From Burkholderia puraquae (GTDB taxonomy: Bacteria > Pseudomonadota > Gammaproteobacteria > Burkholderiales > Burkholderiaceae), in the NCBI RefSeq assembly GCF_002099195.1, contig NZ_NBYX01000031.1:1-64000 (forward strand): a stretch of 64,000 bases of DNA. The letters are read 5' to 3'. This document shows positions 17,620-25,542 of the stretch, piece by piece. Numbering within the stretch: position 1 is the stretch's first letter; each line of letters begins with the position of its first letter. The notes under the pieces are model-generated. The model searched no databases. It saw only the letters and a program-made list of their open reading frames with translations, and was not told where the DNA came from. The position numbers and the translations under genes are program-made.

Positions 17620-18660
17620 TCAGGCGGGTTGGTCGGTCACGCGGCCGTCGCGCACGACGGTTGCGCCGTCGAGTTCGACCGTGCAGCGGCGCAGCGGGAT
17701 GTCGATGTGGCAGGTGGTCGTGCGGTTGCCGCCGCCTTCGTTGTTCGGGCCGAGCGAGAACAGGAAGTTGCCTTCGAACGCGCGCGCGTCCATCCCGATC
17801 GTCGCCTCGCGGTCGTACAGCCCGAGCGTCGACCAGCGCGCACGCGGCTGCAGCCCCCAGCCGATATGCGAGATCGCATAGCCTTCGGGGTCGGCGAACG
17901 TTTCCATGTAGTCGCGCAGCAGGTCGGCGTCGACGCCGCCTTCGATGTGCGTCGCATAGCCGCCTTCGACGGTCAGTGCGATCGGTTCGCTCACGTAGTG
18001 CTTCTGCGGCAGCAGGATGTCGCCGCGATCGATCACGATCGTGCCGCGCGCGGTGCGGTCGTTCGGGTAGGTCAGCGCGAAGCCGCTCGGCCAGTGATCC
18101 CAGCGGCCCGGTGCGTCGACGAAACCGTATTCGGCGGTCGGCGGGAACTCGCCGAGCGGGCACACGAGCGCGGTGCCGGCCGCCGACGTCACGCGCATCT
18201 CGCGGGCGGCGGCGATCTGCTTCGCCGCGGCAAGCACGCGCGCGCGGTCGGCCAGTGTCGGCACCATCCGCACGAGCACTTCGGGCGGCTCGACCGCGAG
18301 CAGGATCTTCGTGCCGGACTTCAGGATCTCGTGCTGCTCGGGCGAGAACAGCAGCGTCATCAGGTCGAGCACGAGGTCGCTCTCGCGCAGCGCGGCGATC
18401 GCGGCCTTGTTGCCGGTCAGCGGCGTCGTGCCGAGATACGCGAGCGGGTCGCGGCTGAACGCCTTGTCGCCGTTCACGGGCGGCAGGTCGAGCCGGTTGA
18501 CGATCGCGCCCATCGATTGCGTCGAGATCAGCGCGCACGACAGCGTCTGCGGGTGGGTGGCCGCGCTCGTCAGGATCGTGACGGTCTGGCCCGGTTCGAG
18601 GCGTGACAGCGTGAGCACCTGCTTCCACGCGTCGATCAGTTGGGTATCGCTGACTGGCAT
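17620..18660 (-). CDS. nicX: 2,5-dihydroxypyridine 5,6-dioxygenase NicX
   Basis: 346 residues from the ATG at 18660. NicX is an Fe(II) extradiol-type dioxygenase that opens 2,5-dihydroxypyridine to N-formylmaleamate. The iron ligands reported for the P. putida enzyme, His265, His318 and Asp320, fall at exactly the same positions here (AISHIGWG and TTTCHIDIP). The overall length also matches, so the family call is strong. It is third in the nicE-nicD-nicX-nicF-nicB run, 47 bases after nicD. Cytoplasmic; it belongs to the M29 aminopeptidase-like fold family but lacks peptidase context. Confidence 0.93.
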   Translation of the reverse strand: MPVSDTQLIDAWKQVLTLSRLEPGQTVTILTSAATHPQTLSCALISTQSMGAIVNRLDLPPVNGDKAFSRDPLAYLGTTPLTGNKAAIAALRESDLVLDLMTLLFSPEQHEILKSGTKILLAVEPPEVLVRMVPTLADRARVLAAAKQIAAAREMRVTSAAGTALVCPLGEFPPTAEYGFVDAPGRWDHWPSGFALTYPNDRTARGTIVIDRGDILLPQKHYVSEPIALTVEGGYATHIEGGVDADLLRDYMETFADPEGYAISHIGWGLQPRARWSTLGLYDREATIGMDARAFEGNFLFSLGPNNEGGGNRTTTCHIDIPLRRCTVELDGATVVRDGRVTDQPA

Positions 18661-18707
18661 CGTCGGCTCCGGTAAAGGCGTGAAGGAAAGGGGCGGGCGC
18701 CGCGCGA

Positions 18708-19538
18708 TCAGGCCGCGAGCGGCGCGCCGAGGAAGTCGCCGAACGCCGCGTAGAAGCCCGGTGCGTTGTCCCACGGAATCATGTGGCCGGCGTCGGGCAC
18801 GCGCACGTGCCGCATCGACGGCGTCGCGCGCTGCAGTTCGGCGACATCGTCGTCGCGCACCACGTCGCCGCGTTCGGCCGTGATCAACAGCGACGGCACG
18901 GGCAGCTGCGCGGCGTCCGCGTGGAAATCGTCGGTGTGGAAGCCTTCGTACGACGCGCGCACCGCGCGCTCGTCGCAGGTATGCAGCCATTCGGCGCGCA
19001 ACTGCAGTTCGGCGTCGGTCCACGTCGGGCAGAACGCGCGCATGCCTTCGGCGTCGGTGCCGGCGCGCGCGAGCGCCATCGAGTCGATGTACCACGGCAG
19101 CTTGCCCGGATAATCGCGACGGTTCGGGCCCGACACCGGCGGATCGACGAGCACGACCGATTCGAGCCCGCGGATGCCGCGCCGCGCCGCACGCGCGGCG
19201 ATTCGCGCGCCCATCGAATGGCCGACGAGGCTCGTGCGCGGCAGGCCGAGCGCGGCGACGAGTGCCGCGATGTCGTCGGCCTGCGCATCGAGGCCGTAGT
19301 CGAGCGACGGCGACGCGTCGGAGAGCCCGCGGCCGCGCACGTCGAGCACGTAGGTATCGAACGCCGCGCCGAATACTTCGCCGACGAAACCCCACGTGAT
19401 CGCGGGGCTCGTGATGCCGGGAATCAGCACGATCGCCGGGCGCGAGGCGCGCGCGCCGGTCGTGCCGCCGTAGCGCAGGTAGTGCTGGCGGATGCCGTTC
19501 GCGCGGATGTTCGCGCCATACAGGAAAGTCGAGGGCAT
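18708..19538 (-). CDS. nicD: N-formylmaleamate deformylase NicD
   Basis: 276-residue alpha/beta hydrolase. The nucleophile elbow GHSMG places the catalytic Ser at 108; Asp132 (VVLVDPP) and His252 (DAGHMIPW) complete the triad. Each is seven residues beyond the Ser101/Asp125/His245 triad described for P. putida NicD, as expected for a slightly longer N-terminus. It hydrolyses N-formylmaleamate to maleamate and formate. The gene starts 27 bases after nicE and ends 47 before nicX. Formate released here could feed other oxidoreductases. Cytoplasmic. Confidence 0.92.
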   Translation of the reverse strand: MPSTFLYGANIRANGIRQHYLRYGGTTGARASRPAIVLIPGITSPAITWGFVGEVFGAAFDTYVLDVRGRGLSDASPSLDYGLDAQADDIAALVAALGLPRTSLVGHSMGARIAARAARRGIRGLESVVLVDPPVSGPNRRDYPGKLPWYIDSMALARAGTDAEGMRAFCPTWTDAELQLRAEWLHTCDERAVRASYEGFHTDDFHADAAQLPVPSLLITAERGDVVRDDDVAELQRATPSMRHVRVPDAGHMIPWDNAPGFYAAFGDFLGAPLAA

Positions 19539-19565
19539 GAATGGACTCCGTCGGAAAGGCTGCGC

Positions 19566-20318
19566 TCAGTACGCGCCGGACAGCAGCGCGCCCGCGCCGG
19601 GCACGATCGGCTCGAGGTCGAGCTCGCGCAGCATCGCGTAGGTCGTCGCGATCGCGGCCGTGATGACCGGCTTGCCCGTCATCGCCTCGACCTTCGCGAC
19701 GGCCGGCAGCGACGGCATCTGCACGCAGGCGGACAGCACGATCGCATCGGCGTCCTGGTACGGCAGCGTCTTCACGATGTCGGGCAGGCGCGCGGGGTCG
19801 TGGCGGCCGACGTCGAGGTTGTCGGGAATCTCCAGCGCGCGGTACGCGAGCACGTCGAAGCCTTCGTTGCGGATGTAGTCGACCACGAGCTCGGTCAGCG
19901 GCAGCATGTACGGCGCGACGACGACGATCCGCTTCGCACCGATCACCTTCAGTGCGTCGACGAGCGCGCCCGCGCTCGTCAGCACCGGCGCCTGCGCGCC
20001 GTTGTCGGCCGTGTGCTTCGTCAGGCGTGCCTGCGACACGCGGTGGTAGCCGTGCCCCATCGCCATGATCGCGACCAGGCACGCGTAGCCGAGCACGTCG
20101 ACGCGCGCATCGCTCAGTTCCACCGCGCAGCGGTCGGATTCGGCATCCATCGCCGCGAGTTCTTCCTTGACGACCTTCTTCATCCGCATCCGGCTCGAGT
20201 GATACGTGAAGCGCTCGGGGCGGATCGCTTCGCGCAGCCGCAGCATCGCGGGAATCTCGGTTTCCATCGTCGTGTTGGAACTCGGCACGATCTGGCCGAT
20301 GCGGTAGGTCTTGCTCAT
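19566..20318 (-). CDS. nicE: Maleate cis-trans isomerase NicE
   Basis: 250 residues from the ATG at 20318, the usual length for maleate isomerase. It belongs to the Asp/Glu racemase superfamily and has both catalytic cysteines: Cys80 (VLGYACLVA) and Cys198 (IVLSACVQMPS). VPSSNTTMETE near the start is the substrate carboxylate-binding loop. It turns maleate into fumarate, which enters the citric acid cycle. It is the first gene of the leftward operon, and its promoter region carries a NicR-box-like dyad. A longer frame upstream of this ATG crosses the promoter and was rejected as the start. Confidence 0.93.
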   Translation of the reverse strand: MSKTYRIGQIVPSSNTTMETEIPAMLRLREAIRPERFTYHSSRMRMKKVVKEELAAMDAESDRCAVELSDARVDVLGYACLVAIMAMGHGYHRVSQARLTKHTADNGAQAPVLTSAGALVDALKVIGAKRIVVVAPYMLPLTELVVDYIRNEGFDVLAYRALEIPDNLDVGRHDPARLPDIVKTLPYQDADAIVLSACVQMPSLPAVAKVEAMTGKPVITAAIATTYAMLRELDLEPIVPGAGALLSGAY

Positions 20319-20383
20319 GACGGGAGGCTCCGTGTCGGTAAGGGGGGCGGCGCGCGGGTGCAGGATCGCCGAATGTCGAGCAA

Positions 20384-20412
20384 AGTCTAGTGTGTACATT
20401 TGAAAATGGCAA
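20384..20412 (-). promoter_or_regulatory. Candidate promoter of nicE-D-X-F-B
   Basis: Reading leftward, TTGCCA (20412-20407) and TAGACT (20389-20384) are separated by 17 bases, a good sigma-70 match in AT-rich surroundings. The dyad at 20387-20402 lies in the spacer and overlaps the -10, so a bound repressor would block RNA polymerase. Confidence 0.55.
20387..20402. promoter_or_regulatory. Putative NicR operator at nicE promoter
   Basis: CTAGTGTGTACATTTG: one half is identical to the strong box at 13482, the other half is degraded. It overlaps the candidate nicE promoter. Confidence 0.55.
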
Positions 20413-20530
20413 TGGATCAAAATGAGGCTCGACGCGACGCTTCTATTGGTGCGCGCGGGTTTGTGAGGAATTATTGGTGTTTTCCCGTATGCGGTGACGA
20501 CACTCGATAATCCGCTTGTCCTGAATAAAT

Positions 20531-20546
20531 TGAGTGTGTACGCTAT
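20531..20546. promoter_or_regulatory. Putative NicR operator at nicC promoter
   Basis: TGAGTGTGTACGCTAT, nearly the full ATAGNGTNNACNCTAT dyad, overlapping a TATATAA element (20544-20550) that may be the nicC -10. It lies about 70 bases before the nicC start. Confidence 0.6.
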
Positions 20547-20614
20547 ATAAACGCCATTCAATCCGCCCGTATCCGTGCCGCGTTAGGCCACGGGCCCACG
20601 ATCAGGAGATCCGC

Positions 20615-21772
20615 ATGAGCACACCCCGTATCGCAATCATCGGCGCCGGTCTCGGCGGCACGGCCGCTGCGGCGCTGCTTCAGCGCGGCGGCTACGACGT
20701 CGCGCTGTACGAGCAGGCGCCGGCGTTCTCGCGCCTCGGCGCGGGCATCCACCTCGGCCCGAACGTGATGAAGATCATGCGGCGCATCGGCTGCGAGGAC
20801 GCGCTGGAGACGATGGGTTCGCATCCGGATTGCTGGTACAGCCGCGACTGGCAGACGGCCGACGTGCTCGCGCAGATCCCGCTCGGCGACTATGCGCGCA
20901 AGGCCTACGGCGCGAGCTACCTCACCGTGCATCGCGGCGATTTCCATGCATTGATGACGCAGGCGGTCACGCCCGGCACGATCCGCTTCGGCAAGCGGCT
21001 CGCGGCGGTGGAGGACACCGGCGACGCGGTGCGCCTGACGTTCAGCGACGGCAGCGTCGAGACGGCCGACATCGTGATCGGTGCGGACGGCGTGAATTCG
21101 CGGATCCGCGAGCACCTGCTCGGCGCGGAGCCGCCTCGCTACACGGGCTATGTCGCGCACCGTGCGGTGTTCCCGGCGTCGCTGCTGGGCAACAAGCCGT
21201 ACGACATGTGCGTGAAGTGGTGGTCGGAGGATCGCCACATGATGGTCTACTACGTGACCGAGAAGCGCGACGAGTATTACTACGTGACCGGCGTGCCGCA
21301 GGCCGAATGGCCCGAAGGCGTGTCGATGGTCGACAGCAGCCGCGATGAAATGCGCGAGGCGTTCGCCGGTTTCCACGCCGACATCCAGCACCTGATCGAC
21401 GTGTCGCCGTCGATCACCAAGTGGCCGCTGCTCGAGCGCGATCCGCTGCCGTTGTGGAGCCGCGGCCGCCTCGTGCTGCTCGGCGACGCGTGTCATCCGA
21501 TGAAGCCGCACATGGCGCAGGGCGCCGCGATGGCGATCGAGGATGCCGCGATGCTCGCGCGCTGCCTCGGCGAAGTGGGCATCGGCGACTACGCGGGCGC
21601 GTTTGCGCTGTACGAGGCGAATCGCGCGGCGCGTGCGTCGAAGGTGCAGCTCGTGTCGCACAACAACACGTGGCTGCGCACGAACGAGGATCCGTCGTGG
21701 GTGTTCGGCTACGACGTGTTCGACGTGCCGCTCGTGTCGCCGTCGCGCAGCAGCGTCGCGGCGGTGGCCTGA
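20615..21772 (+). CDS. nicC: 6-hydroxynicotinate 3-monooxygenase NicC
   Basis: 385-residue group A flavin monooxygenase, started at the ATG at 20615 with AGGAG at 20604. It has the FAD dinucleotide motif GAGLGG (10-15) with Glu33 ending strand 2, the DG motif (GADGVNSRIREHLL), and GDACHPMKPHMAQG from residue 290 that contacts FAD ribose. His46, Cys199 and His208 (the last two in MCVKWWSEDRH) correspond, as I recall, to the His47/Cys202/His211 active-site residues of the P. putida enzyme. It decarboxylates and hydroxylates 6-hydroxynicotinate to 2,5-dihydroxypyridine with NADH and O2. It heads the rightward nicC-nicA-nicB' run and is divergent from nicE. Confidence 0.92.
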   Translation: MSTPRIAIIGAGLGGTAAAALLQRGGYDVALYEQAPAFSRLGAGIHLGPNVMKIMRRIGCEDALETMGSHPDCWYSRDWQTADVLAQIPLGDYARKAYGASYLTVHRGDFHALMTQAVTPGTIRFGKRLAAVEDTGDAVRLTFSDGSVETADIVIGADGVNSRIREHLLGAEPPRYTGYVAHRAVFPASLLGNKPYDMCVKWWSEDRHMMVYYVTEKRDEYYYVTGVPQAEWPEGVSMVDSSRDEMREAFAGFHADIQHLIDVSPSITKWPLLERDPLPLWSRGRLVLLGDACHPMKPHMAQGAAMAIEDAAMLARCLGEVGIGDYAGAFALYEANRAARASKVQLVSHNNTWLRTNEDPSWVFGYDVFDVPLVSPSRSSVAAVA

Positions 21773-21889
21773 CGCGTACGCGGTGCCCGCGCCGGCCGGC
21801 GCATCGCCGTTGCTGTCGCGCGCGCCGAGGCGCCGGTACGTGCGTTTTTCGGTGTGTTATATGTCAGGGCGCGCGCGGGTGGGCGCACA

Positions 21890-21912
21890 CCGGCGGCAGT
21901 GCCCGCCGCCGG
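21890..21912 (+). terminator. GC-rich hairpin between nicC and nicA
   Basis: CCGGCGGC and GCCGCCGG arms around a seven-base loop in the 176-base nicC-nicA gap. There is no T-run after it, so it may be a processing or attenuation structure rather than a true terminator. A T-run at 21845-21849 and an AT-rich TTATATG at 21858-21864 just upstream could mark an internal terminator or promoter. Confidence 0.35.
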
Positions 21913-21948
21913 CACCCTCGGCCCGCGCGCCGCATTCCGGATCCATTC

Positions 21949-22452
21949 ATGTCCCATCCCGCTTCTCCGTCGCGGCCGCTGGCGTTTCGCGTGAACGGCA
22001 CGCCGCGCACTTTCGACGAGGCTGCGCCCGACGCGCCGCTGCTGCTGGTCCTGCGCAACGACTGCGCGCTCAATGGCCCGAAATACGGCTGCGGGCTCGG
22101 GCAGTGCGGCGCATGCACGGTGCTGGTCGACGGGCAGGCAACGCGTTCGTGCGTCGTGCCGGCCGCCGCCGCGAGCGGGCGCGATGTCACGACGCTGGAA
22201 GGGCTCGGCTCGCGCGACGCGCCGCATCCGATCCAGCGCGCGTTCATCGACGAGCAGGCCGCGCAATGCGGTTATTGCCTGAACGGGATGATCATGAGCA
22301 CGAAGGCGCTGCTCGACCGCAATCCCGCGCCGGACGATGCGGCGATCCGCGATGCGTTGCGCTTCAATCTCTGCCGCTGCGGCACGCACCTGGAGATCAT
22401 CCGGGCCGTGCATCGCGCGGCACGCTATCTGCGAGGCGGCGATGAAGCCTGA
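21949..22452 (+). CDS. nicA: Nicotinate dehydrogenase small subunit NicA, two [2Fe-2S] clusters
   Basis: 167 residues from the ATG at 21949. The plant-ferredoxin-type cluster ligands are Cys48, Cys53, Cys56 and Cys68; the second, all-helical cluster is bound by Cys107, Cys110, Cys142 and Cys144 (CGYC and CRC). This is the standard small subunit of xanthine-oxidase-family hydroxylases. In NicAB it passes electrons from the molybdenum site to the cytochrome part. Its end overlaps the start of the cytochrome subunit gene by 11 bases, which implies translational coupling. The molybdenum subunit itself is encoded 5 kb away on the other strand. Confidence 0.93.
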   Translation: MSHPASPSRPLAFRVNGTPRTFDEAAPDAPLLLVLRNDCALNGPKYGCGLGQCGACTVLVDGQATRSCVVPAAAASGRDVTTLEGLGSRDAPHPIQRAFIDEQAAQCGYCLNGMIMSTKALLDRNPAPDDAAIRDALRFNLCRCGTHLEIIRAVHRAARYLRGGDEA

Positions 22453-24871
22453 CGCGGGCTTGTCCGCAGCGCCGGCGCGCGCGACGGCACCCGAGCCGCG
22501 CGATGAAGCCGGCACCGATACATTGCGCGCACATCGGGCGCGCTACACATGGCCGATCGGCGATGCGCATGCAGATGCGCGGGTATCGCTCGACGTCGAA
22601 ACGCGGACCGCGTCCGACGGGCGGATGACGACCTGGCGCTATCGCGCGCAGGCGGCCGCTACGGACACGGCGGCGGACGGCCTTCACGCGCCGCACGGTG
22701 CGGCGACCGAACGCGCAGATGCCGGCCGCGCCGCGCCGTTCGTCTACCGGCACGCGCAGACGTCGATCGAACTCGCCGACACCGGCCATGCGATTCCCGG
22801 ACACGCGCACGTGTTCGCGCGCGAATCCTTCGTCGACGAACTCGCGGGCGCGCTGCGGCGCGACCCGGTCGCATTGCGGCTGCAGCATCTCGATGCGGCG
22901 CGCGACGCGGGGCCGCGCGAGATTATCCGGATGGTCAGCGAGCGCGCTGCATGGGGTGCGCCGGCCGCGGCCGACGCGGGTTCACCTGCTCGCCTGAGCG
23001 GGCGCGGCTTCGCTTTCGATGGCGCCGCAGCACCGGCCGGCGACGCACCGCCGGCGGCCGACGCGAGACGCGATGGCGACGCGCGCTGGTCCGCATGGGT
23101 CGTCGATCTCGATGTCGACCGTGCGACGGGCGACGTTGCCGTGCGGCGCGTGGTGGCCGGGCAGGGTGCCGGCGAACCGGGCGACGCATCGATGGCCGGT
23201 TTGCCGGCGTGGCAGATCGAGGCGGCGATTTCGCGCGTGATGGGCGCACGGTTGTCCGCGCGGCCTGCGCATGACGAAATCGATGCGGGTATGCAGCCAG
23301 GCGCGATCGCCCACGAGCTGGTTGCGTTCGACGACGCAGCGCATCGCGCGCACGGCGAACTGCCCGTGCACGATGCGCGCCGGATCGAGCAGGCAGCGGC
23401 GCCAGCCGCGGCGGCGATCGCGAACGCGCTGTACGACGCGACCGGCGTGCGGTTTCGCGCACCGCCGTTCGACGCCGAGCGCATTCGCGCGGCGCTCGCG
23501 CGGCCGGTGCCGGTCGATTCCGGCGAGGGGCTGCGCAGCGCCCCGCGTCGCACATCGCGGTGGCGCCGCTGGCTGGCCGGCGGCGGCGTGGGCGGCGTGG
23601 TCGGCGGGCTGATCGGTCTGGCCTGCGCGATCCTGCCGGGCCCCGCGCCGATCGCACCCATTGCTCCCGGCGGCGCGGACGGCGCGATGTGGAGTGCGGC
23701 GACGCTCGAGCGCGGCCGCCAGGTCGCCCTCGCCGGCGATTGCGCGGTGTGCCACACCGCGCCCGGCGGCGCGACCAACGCGGGCGGGCTCGCGCTCGAT
23801 ACGCCGTTCGGCACGATCTACACGACGAACCTCACGCCCGATCCGGAAACCGGCATCGGCACGTGGTCGTATCCGGCCTTCGCGCGCGCGATGCGCGAAG
23901 GCATCTCGCGCGACGGCACGCACCTGTACCCGGCGTTCCCGTACACGGCGTTCGCGAAGCTGAGCGAGCCGGACCTGCTCGCGCTCTATGCGTACCTGAT
24001 GTCGCAGCCGCCGGTGAAGCACGTGCCGCCGAAGACGAAGCTGCCGTTCCCGCTCGACCAGCGGCGCCTCGTCGCCGGCTGGAACTGGCTGTTTCACGAT
24101 GCGCGGCCGTTCGCGCCGGACCCGGCGCGCTCCGCGAGGTGGAATCGCGGCAAGTATCTGGTCGACGGCGCCGGGCACTGCGGTGCGTGCCACACGCCGC
24201 GCAATGCGCTGGGCGCGGAGAAGGGCGGCTTCGCGTACCTGTCGGGCGGCGAGGCCGAGGGATGGGTCGCGCCGCCGCTCGTCGCGTCGGCGGCTGCGCC
24301 GGTGCCGTGGACCGAGGGCGCGCTGTTCGACTACTTGCGCACGGGTTTCTCCGCGCAGCATGGCGTCGCGGCCGGGCCGATGGCGCCCGTCGTCGCGGGA
24401 CTCGCGTCGCTGCCCGAGGCCGATGTCCAGGCCATCGCGCACTATCTCGCGTCGCTGTCGCCGCCCGTCGATGCAGCGGCCGCCGCCGATGCGGCCGCCC
24501 GGCAGGCGCGCGGCGCGGAAGCCGTCGCGACGCTGGGCCTCGAGAACGGTCGCCGCGCGTTCGACGCCGCGTGTGCGGTCTGTCACGCGGAATCGGGCGG
24601 TGTCGGGCATTTCGGCGTACGCCCGCTGATGGGGCTCAACACGAGCGTCAGCCAGGCCGCGCCGGACAACCTGCTGCGCGTGCTGCATCACGGGATCGAC
24701 CAGCCGGCTACCGGCGCACTCGGCTACATGCCGGGCTTCGGCGACGCATTCGACGACCGGCAGATGGCCGAACTCGCCGCGTACATCCGCGCGCGCTACG
24801 CGCCGGGGCAGCCCGAGTGGCGAAACCTGGCCGAAACGTCGGCAAGGATCAGGCAGGAAGCCACACACTGA
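22442..24871 (+). CDS. Tri-haem cytochrome c subunit of nicotinate dehydrogenase with a degenerate N-terminal Mo-domain
   Basis: 809 residues from the ATG at 22442. Residues about 100-360 align by eye with the C-terminal part of the Mo subunit at 14443-16728: SFVDELAGALRRDPVALRLQH, WSAWVVDLDVDRATGDVAV and AIANALYDATGVRFRAPPF. The catalytic GxGE is gone (GELPVHDARRIEQ instead) and the N-terminal two-thirds of a Mo domain are absent, so this part cannot catalyse hydroxylation. A hydrophobic Gly-rich segment at about 376-400 probably anchors the chain. Three c-type haem sites follow at Cys434 (CAVCH), Cys580 (CGACH) and Cys711 (CAVCH), as in alcohol/gluconate dehydrogenase cytochromes. It should pass electrons from NicA to the respiratory chain. 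In P. putida these haem domains are part of NicB. Confidence 0.82.
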   Translation: MKPDAGLSAAPARATAPEPRDEAGTDTLRAHRARYTWPIGDAHADARVSLDVETRTASDGRMTTWRYRAQAAATDTAADGLHAPHGAATERADAGRAAPFVYRHAQTSIELADTGHAIPGHAHVFARESFVDELAGALRRDPVALRLQHLDAARDAGPREIIRMVSERAAWGAPAAADAGSPARLSGRGFAFDGAAAPAGDAPPAADARRDGDARWSAWVVDLDVDRATGDVAVRRVVAGQGAGEPGDASMAGLPAWQIEAAISRVMGARLSARPAHDEIDAGMQPGAIAHELVAFDDAAHRAHGELPVHDARRIEQAAAPAAAAIANALYDATGVRFRAPPFDAERIRAALARPVPVDSGEGLRSAPRRTSRWRRWLAGGGVGGVVGGLIGLACAILPGPAPIAPIAPGGADGAMWSAATLERGRQVALAGDCAVCHTAPGGATNAGGLALDTPFGTIYTTNLTPDPETGIGTWSYPAFARAMREGISRDGTHLYPAFPYTAFAKLSEPDLLALYAYLMSQPPVKHVPPKTKLPFPLDQRRLVAGWNWLFHDARPFAPDPARSARWNRGKYLVDGAGHCGACHTPRNALGAEKGGFAYLSGGEAEGWVAPPLVASAAAPVPWTEGALFDYLRTGFSAQHGVAAGPMAPVVAGLASLPEADVQAIAHYLASLSPPVDAAAAADAAARQARGAEAVATLGLENGRRAFDAACAVCHAESGGVGHFGVRPLMGLNTSVSQAAPDNLLRVLHHGIDQPATGALGYMPGFGDAFDDRQMAELAAYIRARYAPGQPEWRNLAETSARIRQEATH

Positions 24872-24939
24872 CCGGCCGTCGGAAAGCGTCATGCGGCGGG
24901 GCGGCCGGGCAAAACTACCGGTGGTGGCATCGGGCCCGG

Positions 24940-24968
24940 AAATGGGGCGGAAATATTGCCCCATTTTC
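24940..24968 (+). terminator. Rho-independent terminator after nicC-nicA-nicB'
   Basis: A perfect 9-bp stem AAATGGGGC / GCCCCATTT (24940-24948 and 24958-24966) with a nine-base loop, followed by TTTTC. It starts 69 bases after the cytochrome gene stop. Confidence 0.7.
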
Positions 24969-25089
24969 ATCATCGTTTAACCATTCGAAACAATGTGTTC
25001 ACTGAAAGGGGCATGATCTCCGGCGATTGAGCAGGCATACTGTCGCCTATGTTGTTCAATGCGCGTCGAACGGCGCGCGCTTGCCCCCC

Positions 25090-25422
25090 ATGTCCACTCC
25101 AGTTTCCTTTCGAACCTTGCGATGGTTGACCGTCGCGGCTGTTGCATGCTTGCTCGCCGCGTGTTCGACCGCTTCCGACGTGACCGCGACGTCGAACCCG
25201 AACGTGTATACCGTGACGACGCGCACGGTCGGCGTGTCGACGACGTGGGCCGACGCCCATACGAAGGCCATCGACGAAGCCACCAGCTACTGCACGCAGC
25301 GCGGCATGCGCGCGAGCATGAAGCAGGAATCGCTGACCGGCAGCAGCCGTGTCGGCGCGCGCTCCGAACTCGCGTTCGAGTGCCATCCGACCTTCGAGAC
25401 GGCGTCGAATCCGCGCGGTTGA
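25090..25422 (+). CDS. Small lipoprotein, unknown
   Basis: 110 residues from the ATG at 25090. The signal sequence ends in a textbook lipobox LLAAC with Cys25 as the lipidated residue. The mature part has two further cysteines (YCTQRG and FECHP) that may pair in the periplasm, and a pattern (VTTRTVGVSTTWADAHTKAIDEATSYC) that resembles small Burkholderia outer-membrane lipoproteins. No known function. The gene is alone, after the nic terminator and convergent with the mms operon. Confidence 0.7.
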   Translation: MSTPVSFRTLRWLTVAAVACLLAACSTASDVTATSNPNVYTVTTRTVGVSTTWADAHTKAIDEATSYCTQRGMRASMKQESLTGSSRVGARSELAFECHPTFETASNPRG

Positions 25423-25476
25423 ATGGCCGGCGGCGCTCGCGCGCCGTCGCCGCCCGCGTGTTCCTTTCCCCGCAAG

Positions 25477-25516
25477 CAAAACGACCCGCGATGCCGTTCA
25501 CGCACCTCGCGGGTCG
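25477..25516 (-). terminator. Rho-independent terminator of the mms operon
   Basis: A perfect 10-bp stem CGACCCGCGA / TCGCGGGTCG (25482-25491 and 25507-25516) with a 15-base loop. Read leftward it is followed by TTTTGC, and it lies 27 bases beyond the mmsB stop. Confidence 0.7.
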
Positions 25517-25542
25517 GCGCACGTCCGGCGCGGCTTCGGCGG

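Noticed and set aside
16816..18606. 596-codon open frame on the plus strand
   Set aside because: Antisense to nicF and nicX, with Arg/Ala/Asp-rich low-complexity product and no family signature. The nic genes on the other strand have exact catalytic residues.
22442..23560. Cytochrome gene as a simple frameshifted full-length NicB
   Set aside because: No molybdenum-domain N-terminus is found in any frame upstream; that DNA encodes the complete nicA, and its end overlaps this start. A true rearrangement is more likely than a sequencing frameshift.
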